A stretch of 64,000 nucleotides of DNA from Pyramidobacter porci (GCF_009695745.1 NZ_VUNH01000003.1:124001-188000); one strand, 5' to 3'; numbered from the stretch's first letter, positions 8,198 to 19,386 are shown. The notes: generated from the sequence alone by a model not told the origin. Translations and numbers: made by a program.

Positions 8198-8623
8198 ATG
8201 AAGAAGTTTTTCCGTGTCTCTACGCTGCTTGCAGCTCTGACGCTGGTCATCGCCGGCGCGGCTTACGCCGATACGAAGATCGGCGTGGCCGACATGCAGA
8301 GGATCCTTTTCAATCATCCCAACTTCGCGCAGGTCAGCAAGAGAATCGAAGCGGTGTATCGTTCCAAGGAACAGGAGCTGAAAAGCGCTCTCGAAAAGGT
8401 CACCGACAAGAAGAAAGGCGCCGAGACGATCGAAGCCAAACGCCGCGAAGCCGCGCAGGAAGAGATGAAGCTCAAGGAGCCCATCTACAAGGAGATCCGC
8501 CAGGCCGTCCGCACCGTGGCCAAGAACAAGGGCTGCGACGTGGTTCTCGATTCCCAGGCCGTTCAGTTCGGCGGCGTTGACCTCACCGCCGACGTCATCA
8601 ATGAGTTGAAGAAAAAGAAGTAG
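8198..8623 (+). CDS. OmpH/Skp-family periplasmic chaperone
   Basis: A 141-residue exported protein; ATG 8198 follows an ideal AAGGAGG. The signal peptide (1-24) ends AAYA before DTKIG. The mature part starts with the family's short strand (KIGVADMQRILFNHPNF), continues into a charged coiled-coil hairpin (about 50-105, KKKGAETIEAKRREAAQEE) and ends with a strand ending GGVDLTADVINELKKKK. OmpH/Skp proteins hold unfolded outer membrane proteins in the periplasm, which implies a diderm envelope. In many diderms it lies beside bamA/lpxD; here it stands alone between a promoter and a terminator. Confidence 0.88.
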   Translation: MKKFFRVSTLLAALTLVIAGAAYADTKIGVADMQRILFNHPNFAQVSKRIEAVYRSKEQELKSALEKVTDKKKGAETIEAKRREAAQEEMKLKEPIYKEIRQAVRTVAKNKGCDVVLDSQAVQFGGVDLTADVINELKKKK

Positions 8624-8630
8624 CTCCGGT

Positions 8631-8672
8631 ACAAAAAATATCCTGCGTCCTTCGGCGCGGGATATTTTTTGT
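8631..8672. terminator. Bidirectional-looking terminator after ompH
   Basis: A 13-bp stem (8631-8643 with 8660-8672) whose right arm ends in ATTTTTTGT; the left arm begins with an A-run. Confidence 0.8.
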
Positions 8673-8741
8673 CGCGATTTTACGGCTGACGTTGTATGAT
8701 TGAACAAGCTCTCAAAAATGCTTGAAATGGAGGAGAATACA

Positions 8742-9236
8742 ATGGCGGACATTCAGTGGCACATCGTACAGGCGGAATTTCCCTCGGACTGCAACGTGAT
8801 CGTCGGGCAGAGCCACTTCATCAAGACGGCGGAAGATCTTTACGAGGTCATGGCGACCTCGGCGCCGGGCATGGAGTTCGGCGTAGCCTTCTGCGAAGCG
8901 TCGGGCGACTGCAAGATCCGTTACGAAGGCAATAATCAGGAGATGGTCGATCTGGCCGTCAGGAACGCCCGGGCGATCGCCTGCGGGCACACGTTTTTTA
9001 TCATATTGCGCAAGGCGTATCCGCTCAACGTGCTGGACCGCATCAAAAACTGTCAGGAAGTGTGCCGCGTTTTCGCGGCGACGGCCAACCCGCTGCAGAT
9101 CATCGTCGCCCAAACCGAACAGGGACGCGGTATTGCCGGCGTGATCGACGGCTTCCCGCCGGCGGGCGTCGAAACGGCGGAAGATATCGAGGCGCGCCGC
9201 GATCTGCTGAACCGGATCATCGGCTACAAGCGTTAG
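8742..9236 (+). CDS. Adenosine-specific kinase family protein (DUF355)
   Basis: A 164-residue cytosolic protein, ATG 8742 behind GGAGG. It matches the PF04008 family (adenosine-specific kinase, typified by archaeal PAE2307) across its length: N-terminal QSHFIKTAEDLYEVMATS, GMEFGVAFCEASGD, central CGHTFFIILRKAYPLNVL, and C-terminal QTEQGRGIAGVIDGFPPAGVE. The family binds adenosine/AMP; its physiological role in bacteria is not well defined. It lies 27 bases before radA without an intervening terminator and may be co-transcribed. The start at an earlier in-frame ATG is rejected because it lacks a ribosome site. Confidence 0.85.
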   Translation: MADIQWHIVQAEFPSDCNVIVGQSHFIKTAEDLYEVMATSAPGMEFGVAFCEASGDCKIRYEGNNQEMVDLAVRNARAIACGHTFFIILRKAYPLNVLDRIKNCQEVCRVFAATANPLQIIVAQTEQGRGIAGVIDGFPPAGVETAEDIEARRDLLNRIIGYKR

Positions 9237-9263
9237 CGCGCCGTCAGAGGCGAAGGAGGAACC

Positions 9264-10619
9264 ATGGCGAAAAAAGACGGCAAGCGGTACAGCTGCATTG
9301 AGTGCGGCTATGTTTCCCTGGTCCCTTCGGGCAAGTGCCCGCGCTGCGGCGCCTGGGGCACCTTGGAAGAAGAGATTCCCGTCGCGCCCAGCATGGCGGC
9401 CGCCGGCACGGCGAAGATCCTCACGCCGGTGGACATCAGCACGCTGGAGCCGCCTCGGCGGCTTGCCTCCGGATTCGGCGAACTGGACCGCGTGCTGGGC
9501 GGCGGCTGGGTGCCCGGCGGCGTCGTGCTGCTGGGCGGTCAGCCCGGCATCGGCAAATCGACGCTGCTGCTGCAGGTCTGCGGTCACATTTCGTCAACTG
9601 GGCGCCGCGTGCTCTACATCTCCGGCGAAGAGTCGCCGTCGCAGCTGGGGCTGCGCGCCAAACGACTAAAGATTCTTCACGACGGGCTCGACGTCTGTTG
9701 TCACACGGTCATCGACGACGCGCTGGCGCTGGCGAAAGACCACAGCCTGATCGTCGTGGACAGCGTCCAGGCCATGCGCACCTCGCAGGCCGAAGGCTGG
9801 CCGGGCACGCCCACGCAGGTGCGCGCCACGGCGCAGGTTTGTGTCAACTACGCCAAAGAGCACGGCATTCCCATGGTGCTCGTCGGGCACATCACCAAGG
9901 AAGGGCGCATCGCCGGCCCCATGCTGCTGGAGCACATGGTGGACGCGGTGGTCATGTTCGCCGACGACAATTCGTCGGTGTACCGCACGCTGCGGGCCAG
10001 CAAGAACCGCTACGGCGGCACCGACGAGATGGGCATTTTCGAGATGCGCAGCGACGGCTTGGCGGAAGTGCCCGATCCCAGCTATCTCTATTGGAATCGT
10101 TCCGACGGGGCGGTATCCGGCGTCGTCATGACCGTGATCATGGAAGGCTCGCGGCCGCTTGTGGCGGAGATCCAGACGCTGGCGAGCGAAAGCAGCTTCG
10201 CCTACCCCAAGCGCGCCGGCATCGGTCTTGGCGCCAACAAGATCGGCATGCTGCTGGCCGTGTTGCAGAGCCGCTGCGCTCTGCCCTCGTTGCGCGACGA
10301 CATTTACTGCAACGTCGCCGGCGGGCTGGAGATCCACGATCCCGGCGCCGATTTGGCGCTGGCGGCGTCGATGGCTTCGGCGCTGACGGGGCGGAACGTC
10401 CTGTCCGAGTGCTGCCTGATCGGCGAGGTCGGACTGGCCGGCGAAGTGCGTCCCGTTTCCGGTTTGGCGCAGAGATTGCGCGAGGCGGCCCGTTTGGGCT
10501 TTAAACGCGCCGTGGTCAGCTCCCGCGAGGAGAAGCCGCGGCTCGACGCCGAAATCGAACTGATTCGCGTGCTTTCGGTCGGCGAAGCGCTGGCCCGCGC
10601 CAGTGTGGTTGAGCCATAG
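9264..10619 (+). CDS. radA: DNA repair protein RadA
   Basis: A 451-residue protein with a good AAGGAGG. An N-terminal C4 zinc finger (C11, C14, C25, C28) is followed by a RecA-like ATPase core with P-loop GQPGIGKST (about 92-100), the RadA-specific KNRYGGTDE box and a C-terminal Lon-like domain (about 300-451, IHDPGADLALAASMASAL). RadA is a hexameric helicase that promotes branch migration during homologous recombination. The length equals that of typical RadA (about 455). It is preceded by the DUF355 gene and followed by leuS, which has its own promoter. Confidence 0.97.
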   Translation: MAKKDGKRYSCIECGYVSLVPSGKCPRCGAWGTLEEEIPVAPSMAAAGTAKILTPVDISTLEPPRRLASGFGELDRVLGGGWVPGGVVLLGGQPGIGKSTLLLQVCGHISSTGRRVLYISGEESPSQLGLRAKRLKILHDGLDVCCHTVIDDALALAKDHSLIVVDSVQAMRTSQAEGWPGTPTQVRATAQVCVNYAKEHGIPMVLVGHITKEGRIAGPMLLEHMVDAVVMFADDNSSVYRTLRASKNRYGGTDEMGIFEMRSDGLAEVPDPSYLYWNRSDGAVSGVVMTVIMEGSRPLVAEIQTLASESSFAYPKRAGIGLGANKIGMLLAVLQSRCALPSLRDDIYCNVAGGLEIHDPGADLALAASMASALTGRNVLSECCLIGEVGLAGEVRPVSGLAQRLREAARLGFKRAVVSSREEKPRLDAEIELIRVLSVGEALARASVVEP

Positions 10620-10631
10620 TTTTTCAAAATT

Positions 10632-10662
10632 TTGTGAACAGATCCCGAAAAACTGCTATAAT
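10632..10662 (+). promoter_or_regulatory. Promoter for leuS
   Basis: Extended -10 TGCTATAAT (TATAAT at 10657-10662) with a weak -35 TTGTGA (10632-10637). The TG extension can compensate for the long 19-base spacing. Confidence 0.65.
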
Positions 10663-10712
10663 CGCAGTGATTTTTTCTTGTGCGCAAGAATTTTCGAGGA
10701 GGAAGCTTCTGC

Positions 10713-13223
<2,511 letters not shown>

Positions 13224-14138
13224 ATGCCCGCGCTGGTGCTCATCGCGGCGCCGGCGGGCGCTCAGCCCCGTCTTCGCGCGGAAACGCTCTCCGCTTACGA
13301 AAAGAAAGGCTACGTGCTGGACCGGCGTCTGGAAACGGCCGCGTGGCCTGAGCTGTTCGAAGAGGCTCTGACGCCGAGCCTCTTTGTCCCCCGGCGGATT
13401 TTCGAGGTCGACGACGGCCGGTCGCTGGGCGTTTTGCCCGACAAGTACAAAAAATATGTCGAGCGCGGCGACGCCGACGTGATCTTTCTGATCCATTCCG
13501 ACAAATCTTTGCAGAAGGAATTGGGCGACGTTTTCGAAACGGCCTTTTCCGTACCCTATGAAACGGCGCCTTATTGGCCGAGCCAGCGCGTCGGCTGGCT
13601 GCAGAGGATTGCCCGCGCTTCGGGCTGTACGCTGGACGCCGCGGCGGCGGCGCTGCTGGCGGAGTGGATCGAAGACGAAGAAGAGCTGCGCAGCGAGGTG
13701 GACAAGCTGGCCAAAGCGGCGCCGAACAAGCGCATCACGGTGCAACAGGTCAATTCCCTTTCCATGGACGAAGGCGGCAAAGGCGTGCTCAACCTGCTCG
13801 ACGCCGTCGCCAAGGCCGACGTCGCCGCTGCCGTGAAAAATCTCGCGATCCTGCGCGAGGAAGGCGAACTGATCCCCGCGCTTGCGGCGGTACATAAGCG
13901 CGTGCGCGGCGCCATGTTCGCGGCTCGCTTGGGCGATGCCGGAGCGGGAGCGGTGCATCTCACCAATTTTCAGACAAAAACGGCCCGCGCCATGGCGCAG
14001 ACCTACGGTCCCGAACTCCTGTCACTGTGGCTGGGCGAGCTGATCCGCCTGTCCTGGAGCGAGCGCAGCGGCGAGGGCGAAGGCTGGGAAGGGCTGGAAA
14101 AGCTTCTTCTCGCCGTCATGTCCCGCGCCGCGGGATAA
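13224..14138 (+). CDS. holA: DNA polymerase III delta subunit
   Basis: A 304-residue protein starting on the base after the leuS stop. Sequence identity to HolA is low but the pattern fits: N-terminal ATPase-like fold without a P-loop, the ADVIFLIHSDKS strand, W-Q-R linker (VGWLQRIARASG), then DAAAAALLAEWIEDEEELRSEVDKLA, which corresponds to the family's helical domain II, and a C-terminal helical bundle. Delta opens the beta clamp during loading. The position next to rpsT is common for holA in bacteria and supports the call. Confidence 0.82.
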   Translation: MPALVLIAAPAGAQPRLRAETLSAYEKKGYVLDRRLETAAWPELFEEALTPSLFVPRRIFEVDDGRSLGVLPDKYKKYVERGDADVIFLIHSDKSLQKELGDVFETAFSVPYETAPYWPSQRVGWLQRIARASGCTLDAAAAALLAEWIEDEEELRSEVDKLAKAAPNKRITVQQVNSLSMDEGGKGVLNLLDAVAKADVAAAVKNLAILREEGELIPALAAVHKRVRGAMFAARLGDAGAGAVHLTNFQTKTARAMAQTYGPELLSLWLGELIRLSWSERSGEGEGWEGLEKLLLAVMSRAAG

Positions 14139-14157
14139 AAGCCGAAATCGGAAAAAC

Positions 14158-14205
14158 AAAAAATGCCGCCGGAAGACGTTCATTCATCTTTCGGCGGCAT
14201 TTTTT
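14158..14205. terminator. Bidirectional terminator between holA and rpsT
   Basis: A 14-bp stem (14158-14171 with 14192-14205) carrying an A-run on the left and a T-run on the right, serving both converging genes. Confidence 0.85.
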
Positions 14206-14219
14206 ATGGTCGGTGAAGC

Positions 14220-14501
14220 TTATTCGGCGGGCTTTTCGGCGGAGAGGGACTTGACCTTCGCAGTCATCAGGGCCTTTCTGCGGGCGGCTGTATTGCGATG
14301 GAGCACGCCTTTGACAACGGCTTTGTCGAACACGGACTGGGCCGCGTTGAGCTGGAGCACGGCGGCTTCGGCGTCACCGTTCTGGACGGTGGCGAGGACC
14401 TTTTTCATGGCGGTCTTGCAGCGGCTCTTCCAGTAGCGGTTGTAAAGGCGGTTTCTCTCAGAAGTGCGGACGCGCTTGATAGCGGACTTCTTGTTGGGCA
14501 T
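14220..14501 (-). CDS. rpsT: 30S ribosomal protein S20
   Basis: A 93-residue basic helical protein. ATG 14501 (MPNKKSAIKRVRTSERNR) is preferred over the in-frame GTG at 14510 because AGGAGG lies 8 bases upstream of it. S20 binds 16S rRNA early in 30S assembly. The C-terminus (SLSAEKPAE) is slightly longer than the E. coli protein (87). It is a single-gene unit converging on holA. Confidence 0.95.
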   Translation of the reverse strand: MPNKKSAIKRVRTSERNRLYNRYWKSRCKTAMKKVLATVQNGDAEAAVLQLNAAQSVFDKAVVKGVLHRNTAARRKALMTAKVKSLSAEKPAE

Positions 14502-14532
14502 TCGGTTCACCTCCTCCGGTTAAACGATAAGA

Positions 14533-14562
14533 ATTCTACCACGGACCGTGGTTTATTCGCAA
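14533..14562 (-). promoter_or_regulatory. rpsT promoter with a palindrome in the spacer
   Basis: On the minus strand: -35 TTGCGA (14562-14557), 18-base spacer, -10 TAGAAT (14538-14533). A 15-base palindrome ACCACGGACCGTGGT (14538-14552) lies in the spacer and touches the -10. Confidence 0.6.
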
Positions 14563-14694
14563 CAGACAAATGATATTCTACCAGAAAAACAATAAAATGG
14601 AAATGTGGGCCAAACGGTGCAAGTCGTTGTAAAATATCTTTTCGGAGCGCTTTGAAAAACTCCGCCTATTCTAACAGAAAAACACGGTGATCGC

Positions 14695-16635
14695 ATGGAA
14701 GATTTTTTCGGTCCCGAAGGGATTCTCAACGCGCGCCTTCCAAATTTCGAATATCGCCGGCAGCAGCGCGAACTGGCTGAAAAAATAGAGAATTTTTTGC
14801 AGTCGGACCGGCGTCTTCTGGCGGCGGAAGCGCCGACGGGCGTCGGCAAAACCTACGCGATGCTGGTCCCCGCCATGCGCTGGGCGGCCGCGAACAACAG
14901 CACCGTACTGGTGCTCACGTCGGGCATCACGCTGCAGGAACAGCTGATCTACAAGGACATTCCCGCGCTGCTGGACGTGCTGGGGCTCGACCTGCCGTAT
15001 GGGCTGCTCAAAGGCCGCGGCAACTATGCCTGCATCCGCAAAGCCCGCGAGATCGGCGCGGAAGGTTTTCTCGACTTCGGCGGCGATAAGGGGCAAGCTT
15101 CGCGCGACATCAGCGGCTGGCTTTATGCCACCGAAACGGGCGACCTGAGCGAGCTGAGCTTGGGCGACACCCATCCGGCCCGCGAGCGCATCGCCTCGTC
15201 TTATCTGACCTGTCTCGGTCCTTATTGCCCGCATCACGAGCGCTGTTTCTATAACAAGGTGATACGCAACCTGTCGCATTGGCGTGTCATCGTCGCCAAC
15301 TATCACGTCTATTTCTCCTACGTGCTGGGGCAGCGCAAGCCCTTTCCGGCCCCTTTCGGGCTGCTGATCTGCGACGAGGCGCATAAGATGGAGGACGCGG
15401 CCCGTGCGGTCACGCAGGTGGGCGTCGACGCGCGGGACTGGCAGCGTCTTCTGCGGCGCGCGCCCCGCCTCGACAAGGTGGAGGCGTCTCTGCTGCGCAG
15501 CGTGGACTGCCCGGCCGATCGTTTTGCCGAGGAAGTGGCCGATCTGAGCCGGGTCTTTGAGAGCGTTTTCGATCAGCTTGCCGCGCTGCTGCCCGACGGG
15601 AAAAGTTTCACGGCCTATCCGCCGGAGCTGAAAAACGACACGGCCGAGCTGCTGGTCAAATGCGACCGGATCATCGGCCATCTGGACGAACTTCAGGAAG
15701 CGGCCGCCGGCGGCGGGCACGACGCGAACGCCCTGCGGGACGACGGCGGGATCGCCGTCTGGAACGGCGAACTGACGGCGTTCCGCGACTCGCTGCGCTG
15801 GTGCTACGACACGCAGAACTATCCCGAGTGGGCCTATTGGCGCGAGGGCGGCAGCCTGAAGAGCTCCTGTGTGAACGGCGGCGACCTGATCCCGCCGGCC
15901 TTCGACGACGATGAGATAAAAGTCGTCGCCCTGTCGGCGACGATGACGGTGGACAATTCGTTCGAGTATTGGGCCAACGAGACGGGGCTGGCCCCCGACG
16001 AGACGGCGGTGCTCGATTCGCCGTTCGATCTGTCTTCGCTGATGGAGATCGACGTCGTCGATCTGGGGATGCCGGTGATGTCGCCGGGCTACGCCGACGC
16101 GGTGGCGCGGGTGTGCCGCAAATACGCGCGCGAAAACGGCGGCGCGACGCTGATCCTGCTCTCGTCGCGGCGGCTGCTGACGGCCGTTTCCGCTTATCTG
16201 AAGATGAACGCTGAAAAGGATCGGCTGAATATCCTCGTGCAGGGCGACCTGCCGCGCACGGAACTGCTGGAACTGTTCAAGGAAAACGAGCGCAGCGTGC
16301 TGGTGGGCATGGCGTCGTTCCGCGAGGGCATCGACGTGCCCGGCGAGGCGCTCACGCAGGTGATCATCGACCGCATTCCTTTTCCCCATCCCGACGATCC
16401 CGTCGGCGAGGCGCGCGCCAAACTGGAGGGCCGCGAAAATTTCGTCAAGGTGGTGCTGCCCAGCGCCAAAATGCAGCTGCGCCAGGCGGCGGGGCGGCTG
16501 ATCCGCTCCGGCGCCGATCGGGGGCGCGTGGTGATCCTCGACGGGCGCATCGTGACCCGCCCCGACTGGAAAATATTGAACAGCCTGCCGGCGGTCCCTG
16601 TAAAAAAATACCGCCTGGTCGGCGCTCGTAAATGA
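14695..16635 (+). CDS. DinG/XPD-family ATP-dependent DNA helicase
   Basis: A 646-residue superfamily 2 helicase. Motif I is APTGVGKT (about 42-49) and motif II is CDEAHKM. Between them lie four cysteines (NYACIRK, then TCLGPYCPHHERCFYN) spaced as in the 4Fe-4S cluster of XPD/DinG helicases. The C-terminal helicase half contains ALSATMT, MASFREGIDVPGE and motif VI QAAGRLIR. Such enzymes unwind DNA 5' to 3' and help remove R-loops and damaged structures. There is no N-terminal exonuclease domain. The ribosome site is weak. The gene stands where dnaA often lies in other bacteria, upstream of rpmH. Confidence 0.9.
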   Translation: MEDFFGPEGILNARLPNFEYRRQQRELAEKIENFLQSDRRLLAAEAPTGVGKTYAMLVPAMRWAAANNSTVLVLTSGITLQEQLIYKDIPALLDVLGLDLPYGLLKGRGNYACIRKAREIGAEGFLDFGGDKGQASRDISGWLYATETGDLSELSLGDTHPARERIASSYLTCLGPYCPHHERCFYNKVIRNLSHWRVIVANYHVYFSYVLGQRKPFPAPFGLLICDEAHKMEDAARAVTQVGVDARDWQRLLRRAPRLDKVEASLLRSVDCPADRFAEEVADLSRVFESVFDQLAALLPDGKSFTAYPPELKNDTAELLVKCDRIIGHLDELQEAAAGGGHDANALRDDGGIAVWNGELTAFRDSLRWCYDTQNYPEWAYWREGGSLKSSCVNGGDLIPPAFDDDEIKVVALSATMTVDNSFEYWANETGLAPDETAVLDSPFDLSSLMEIDVVDLGMPVMSPGYADAVARVCRKYARENGGATLILLSSRRLLTAVSAYLKMNAEKDRLNILVQGDLPRTELLELFKENERSVLVGMASFREGIDVPGEALTQVIIDRIPFPHPDDPVGEARAKLEGRENFVKVVLPSAKMQLRQAAGRLIRSGADRGRVVILDGRIVTRPDWKILNSLPAVPVKKYRLVGARK

Positions 16636-16644
16636 ATTTGCGTA

Positions 16645-16674
16645 TTTACAACTTCGCCCCGGATGTGATATAGT
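16645..16674 (+). promoter_or_regulatory. Putative promoter for the rpmH operon
   Basis: TTTACA (16645-16650), 18-base spacer, TATAGT (16669-16674), about 70 bases upstream of rpmH. Confidence 0.6.
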
Positions 16675-16745
16675 TCGAGGGCTGAATTGACTATCCAGAA
16701 AAGTATTTTCATGCTGGAGTTCCTAAATTAGGAGGTGTACATCGG

Positions 16746-16880
16746 ATGAAGCAGACTTTTCAGCCTCACGTCAGATCGCGCAAGAGGGGCATGGGATTCC
16801 TCGCCCGTTCCCGGTCCCACGGCGGACGCGGCGTGCTCGCCGCGCGTCGCGCCAAAGGCCGCAAGCGCCTGGCCGTCTAA
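16746..16880 (+). CDS. rpmH: 50S ribosomal protein L34
   Basis: A 44-residue very basic protein read directly from the sequence: it begins [18 protein letters not shown] and ends [15 protein letters not shown], the diagnostic L34 signature. ATG 16746 follows AGGAGGTG. It is the first gene of the conserved rpmH-rnpA-yidD-yidC-jag block. Confidence 0.97.
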   Translation: MKQTFQPHVRSRKRGMGFLARSRSHGGRGVLAARRAKGRKRLAV

Positions 16881-16890
16881 TCCGCAAGCC

Positions 16891-17268
16891 TTGGTCTTCC
16901 CATATCCCGCTTCATTACGGCTTAAACAGGGCTGGGAATACGACACACTATTCCGCACCGGCAGTCGTTTAAAAGGCAGGCTGGTGCGGTTGTTGTTTGT
17001 TAAGGCGCCTGACGGTAAAACGCGCTTCGCCATGGCGGTCGGCAAAAAGGCGGCCAAAGCGCACCTGCGCAACCGCGGCCGCCGTGTGCTCAAGGAATCG
17101 CTGCGCCGTCTCCATCCCTGGATGAAAGAGGGCTGGTGGTTCGCCTGCATGCTGAACGAGCAGGGGCTTCGGGCGAAAGCCGACGAGGTGTATGCCGATC
17201 TTGGCGCTTTGTTGAAGCGCAAAGGCTTTATGAAAGATGACTGGCCCGGTGCGATCTGGTATCAGTAG
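16891..17268 (+). CDS. rnpA: Ribonuclease P protein component
   Basis: About 125 residues, starting at TTG 16891, 10 bases after rpmH. The RnpA signature is present ([24 protein letters not shown], matching the RNR box), as is the N-terminal [23 protein letters not shown] strand region. It binds the 5' leader of pre-tRNA together with the RNase P RNA, whose gene is also in this window (about 41.6 kb). The start has no strong ribosome site; the short gap to rpmH suggests reinitiation. The 3' end overlaps yidD by 32 bases. Confidence 0.93.
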   Translation: MVFPYPASLRLKQGWEYDTLFRTGSRLKGRLVRLLFVKAPDGKTRFAMAVGKKAAKAHLRNRGRRVLKESLRRLHPWMKEGWWFACMLNEQGLRAKADEVYADLGALLKRKGFMKDDWPGAIWYQ

Positions 17269-17503
17269 ATTTTTCGTCTGGCTTTTGGTGTTGCCGATCC
17301 GCGGCTACAAGCGCTGGATCTCGCCGCTGCTGGGCCATCGCTGCCGTTTTTATCCCAGCTGTTCAAGCTACGCCGTCGAAGCGCTGAAAGTTCACGGCCC
17401 CGTCAAAGGGCTGGCGCTCGCCGTCTGGCGGCTGCTCCGCTGCGGCCCCTGGAGCGAGGGCGGTTTCGACCCGGTGCCGCCGGCGCGGAAAAAACGTTTC
17501 TGA
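17237..17503 (+). CDS. yidD: Membrane protein insertion efficiency factor YidD
   Basis: An 88-residue protein with the diagnostic family core [25 protein letters not shown] and a downstream [17 protein letters not shown] segment. An amphipathic/hydrophobic N-terminus places it at the inner membrane. YidD assists YidC-dependent insertion; yidC follows after 43 bases. Confidence 0.95.
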   Translation: MTGPVRSGISRFFVWLLVLPIRGYKRWISPLLGHRCRFYPSCSSYAVEALKVHGPVKGLALAVWRLLRCGPWSEGGFDPVPPARKKRF

Positions 17504-17546
17504 CCATTCTTATGGTTTATAAAATTTCTGAGAAGGTGACGGAATC

Positions 17547-18473
17547 TTGTGGAAAGCTCTGAGTGATTATCTTTTTCAGTTTTTGAACCTCCTTTACAGC
17601 ATGACCGGCAACTGGGGCTGGGCTATCGTCGCCCTGACGGTGATCGTCCGCCTGGTGCTGCATCCCCTGAACGCCAAGCAGATGCGCAGCATGCAGCAGA
17701 TGCAGCGTCTTCAGCCTCGTCTCAAGGTGCTTCAGGAAAAATACGCCAATGACCGCGATACCCTCAGCCGCGAGACGATGGCGCTCTACAAGGAGAACAA
17801 GGTCAATCCGGCTTCGGGCTGTCTGCCGCTGATCATCCAGCTGCCGATCCTGATCCTGCTGTTCAACGTGCTGCGCGACGCCAGCGCTCAGTTCGGCGAA
17901 GCCACTTTCTGCGGCGTGCCTCTGGCCGGCACGGTGCTTTCCTCGATTGCCAAGGCGGTCGGTTTCAGCGGCGATCCTCTGACGGCCGGTTTCATGGACA
18001 CGTGCCGCGCCATCGGCGCCAATCCCGCGGGACTTTCCGCCGTCGGCGTCTGGCTGCCGATTACGTTCCTGCTGCTGTTCATCGTCTTTTTGACTTGGTA
18101 CCAGCAGAAGCTCAGCGCGCAGGGCAATCCGCAGATGGCGACGATGAACATCGTCATGCCCATCTTCATGGGGTTCATCTGCCTTTCCATGCCCGGCGGA
18201 CTGCTCCTTTACTGGATGCTGTCCTCGCTGTTCGCCGTGATCCAGCAGTGGTTCACGGTGCACAAGGTGGCTAAAGAGGAGAAGCCCGTCCTGTTCAAGG
18301 ACAAGCCCCGCGAGGGCGAGGCGCCCGCTCAGAAGGCCGTCTTTGCGCCCCGTCCCGTCAGAGAAAAACGCCCCGCTTCCAAGCGCGAGCTCGGGGAAAT
18401 CCCCTCCGCCGCCGTGCAGAGCGGTGAAGCTTACGATGATTTCAGCGACTTCATCCCCAAACGGCATAAGTAA
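17547..18473 (+). CDS. yidC: Membrane protein insertase YidC/Oxa1
   Basis: A 308-residue inner membrane insertase; the likely start is TTG 17547 behind AAGGTGACGG. It is the short form, without the large periplasmic P1 domain of proteobacterial YidC: the sequence begins directly with the first Oxa1 helix, then the positively charged cytoplasmic hairpin (KQMRSMQQMQRLQPRLKVLQEKY), the SGCLPLIIQLPILILLF helix and three further helices. The C-terminal tail (about 245-308) is basic and probably contacts ribosomes. Short YidC with a neighbouring jag is the Gram-positive/Thermotogae arrangement. Confidence 0.95.
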   Translation: MWKALSDYLFQFLNLLYSMTGNWGWAIVALTVIVRLVLHPLNAKQMRSMQQMQRLQPRLKVLQEKYANDRDTLSRETMALYKENKVNPASGCLPLIIQLPILILLFNVLRDASAQFGEATFCGVPLAGTVLSSIAKAVGFSGDPLTAGFMDTCRAIGANPAGLSAVGVWLPITFLLLFIVFLTWYQQKLSAQGNPQMATMNIVMPIFMGFICLSMPGGLLLYWMLSSLFAVIQQWFTVHKVAKEEKPVLFKDKPREGEAPAQKAVFAPRPVREKRPASKRELGEIPSAAVQSGEAYDDFSDFIPKRHK

Positions 18474-18502
18474 GGCCTGACACCGAAGGAGGTTCCCGCA
18501 CG

Positions 18503-19339
18503 ATGGAAGAAAACATTCTGAAGACTCAGGACGACGAAGTGCTGGTGCTGGAAGTTTCCTCGGAAGACGAGGCGCGCGACCGCGCCGCGTCTCATTGGAA
18601 CATCGCCAGGGAAGATGTGCTCCTCACCATCGTCGGCGAAGAGAAAAAACTCTTCGGACTTTTCGGCCGCAAGCTGAAGGTCGAAGCGCGCCGCCCCGCC
18701 GTCCCCGCGGCGGGACCGGCGAAAGCGGCCGAAGCGAACGGCGGATTTGTCGTTTTGCTTGAAAGAGTCCTGAAGGCGGCGGGGCTTGACCTCGAAGTCA
18801 ATGTCCAGTCCGACGGCTCGGTCAACCTCTCCGGCCCCGACAGCCGCATCCTGCTGGCCGGCCGTCAGGGCGAGGGACTGAAAGCCCTCGATTACATCGT
18901 CAACCTGATGGCCCGCAACGACGGTCCCGTGCCTCACGTGCGCATCGACTGCGAGGGATTCCGCCGCAAGCGCGAGAAGGATCTTGAGCGCATCGCCATG
19001 GACGCCGCCAAGGAAGCGATGAAGACGCGGCGCACCGTGTACCTTCAGCCCATGTCCAGCTGGGAGCGCCGCATCGTCCATCTGACCCTGCGCGAAAGCG
19101 CCAACGTGGAAACTCATTCCATCGGCGTCGAACCCGGCCGCAAAGTGGCCGTCCGCCTGATCAGCGGCGGACGCCCCGAGCGCCGTTACGAGAGTGAGGG
19201 CGAGGAGCGGCGCGAACGTCCCGACCGGCGGCACGGCGAACGCTCCGGCAGCCGCCGGCCCCGCCGCCGCCGTTCCAGCCGCCCGGACATTTCGCCGGCC
19301 GGGCAGTCTCGGGTTCCAACGGACGACAACGCAGAATAA
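18503..19339 (+). CDS. jag: Jag/KhpB RNA-binding protein
   Basis: A 278-residue cytosolic protein, ATG 18503 after AAGGAGG. An N-terminal Jag_N domain (about 8-62, including EEKKLFGLFGRKLKV), a KH domain (about 80-150, with the GRQGEGLKAL loop) and an R3H domain (about 185-225, WERRIVHLTLRE) are followed by an arginine-rich disordered tail (about 230-265). KhpB homologues bind RNA with KhpA and affect cell elongation and division in Gram-positives. The last gene of the rpmH block; mnmE/mnmG, often next, are absent. Confidence 0.93.
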   Translation: MEENILKTQDDEVLVLEVSSEDEARDRAASHWNIAREDVLLTIVGEEKKLFGLFGRKLKVEARRPAVPAAGPAKAAEANGGFVVLLERVLKAAGLDLEVNVQSDGSVNLSGPDSRILLAGRQGEGLKALDYIVNLMARNDGPVPHVRIDCEGFRRKREKDLERIAMDAAKEAMKTRRTVYLQPMSSWERRIVHLTLRESANVETHSIGVEPGRKVAVRLISGGRPERRYESEGEERRERPDRRHGERSGSRRPRRRRSSRPDISPAGQSRVPTDDNAE

Positions 19340-19386
19340 CAAAAAAACCCATCCCGATGTTTAAGGTATCGGGATGGATTTTTTTG
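19340..19386. terminator. Bidirectional terminator between jag and the S9 peptidase
   Basis: Core stem 19350-19358 with 19368-19376, flanked by a 7-base A-run and a matching T-run, so it can serve both converging genes. Confidence 0.85.

Noticed and set aside
16636-16745. Replication origin near rpmH
   Set aside because: No DnaA-box cluster or AT-rich unwinding element is visible here or upstream of the helicase gene.
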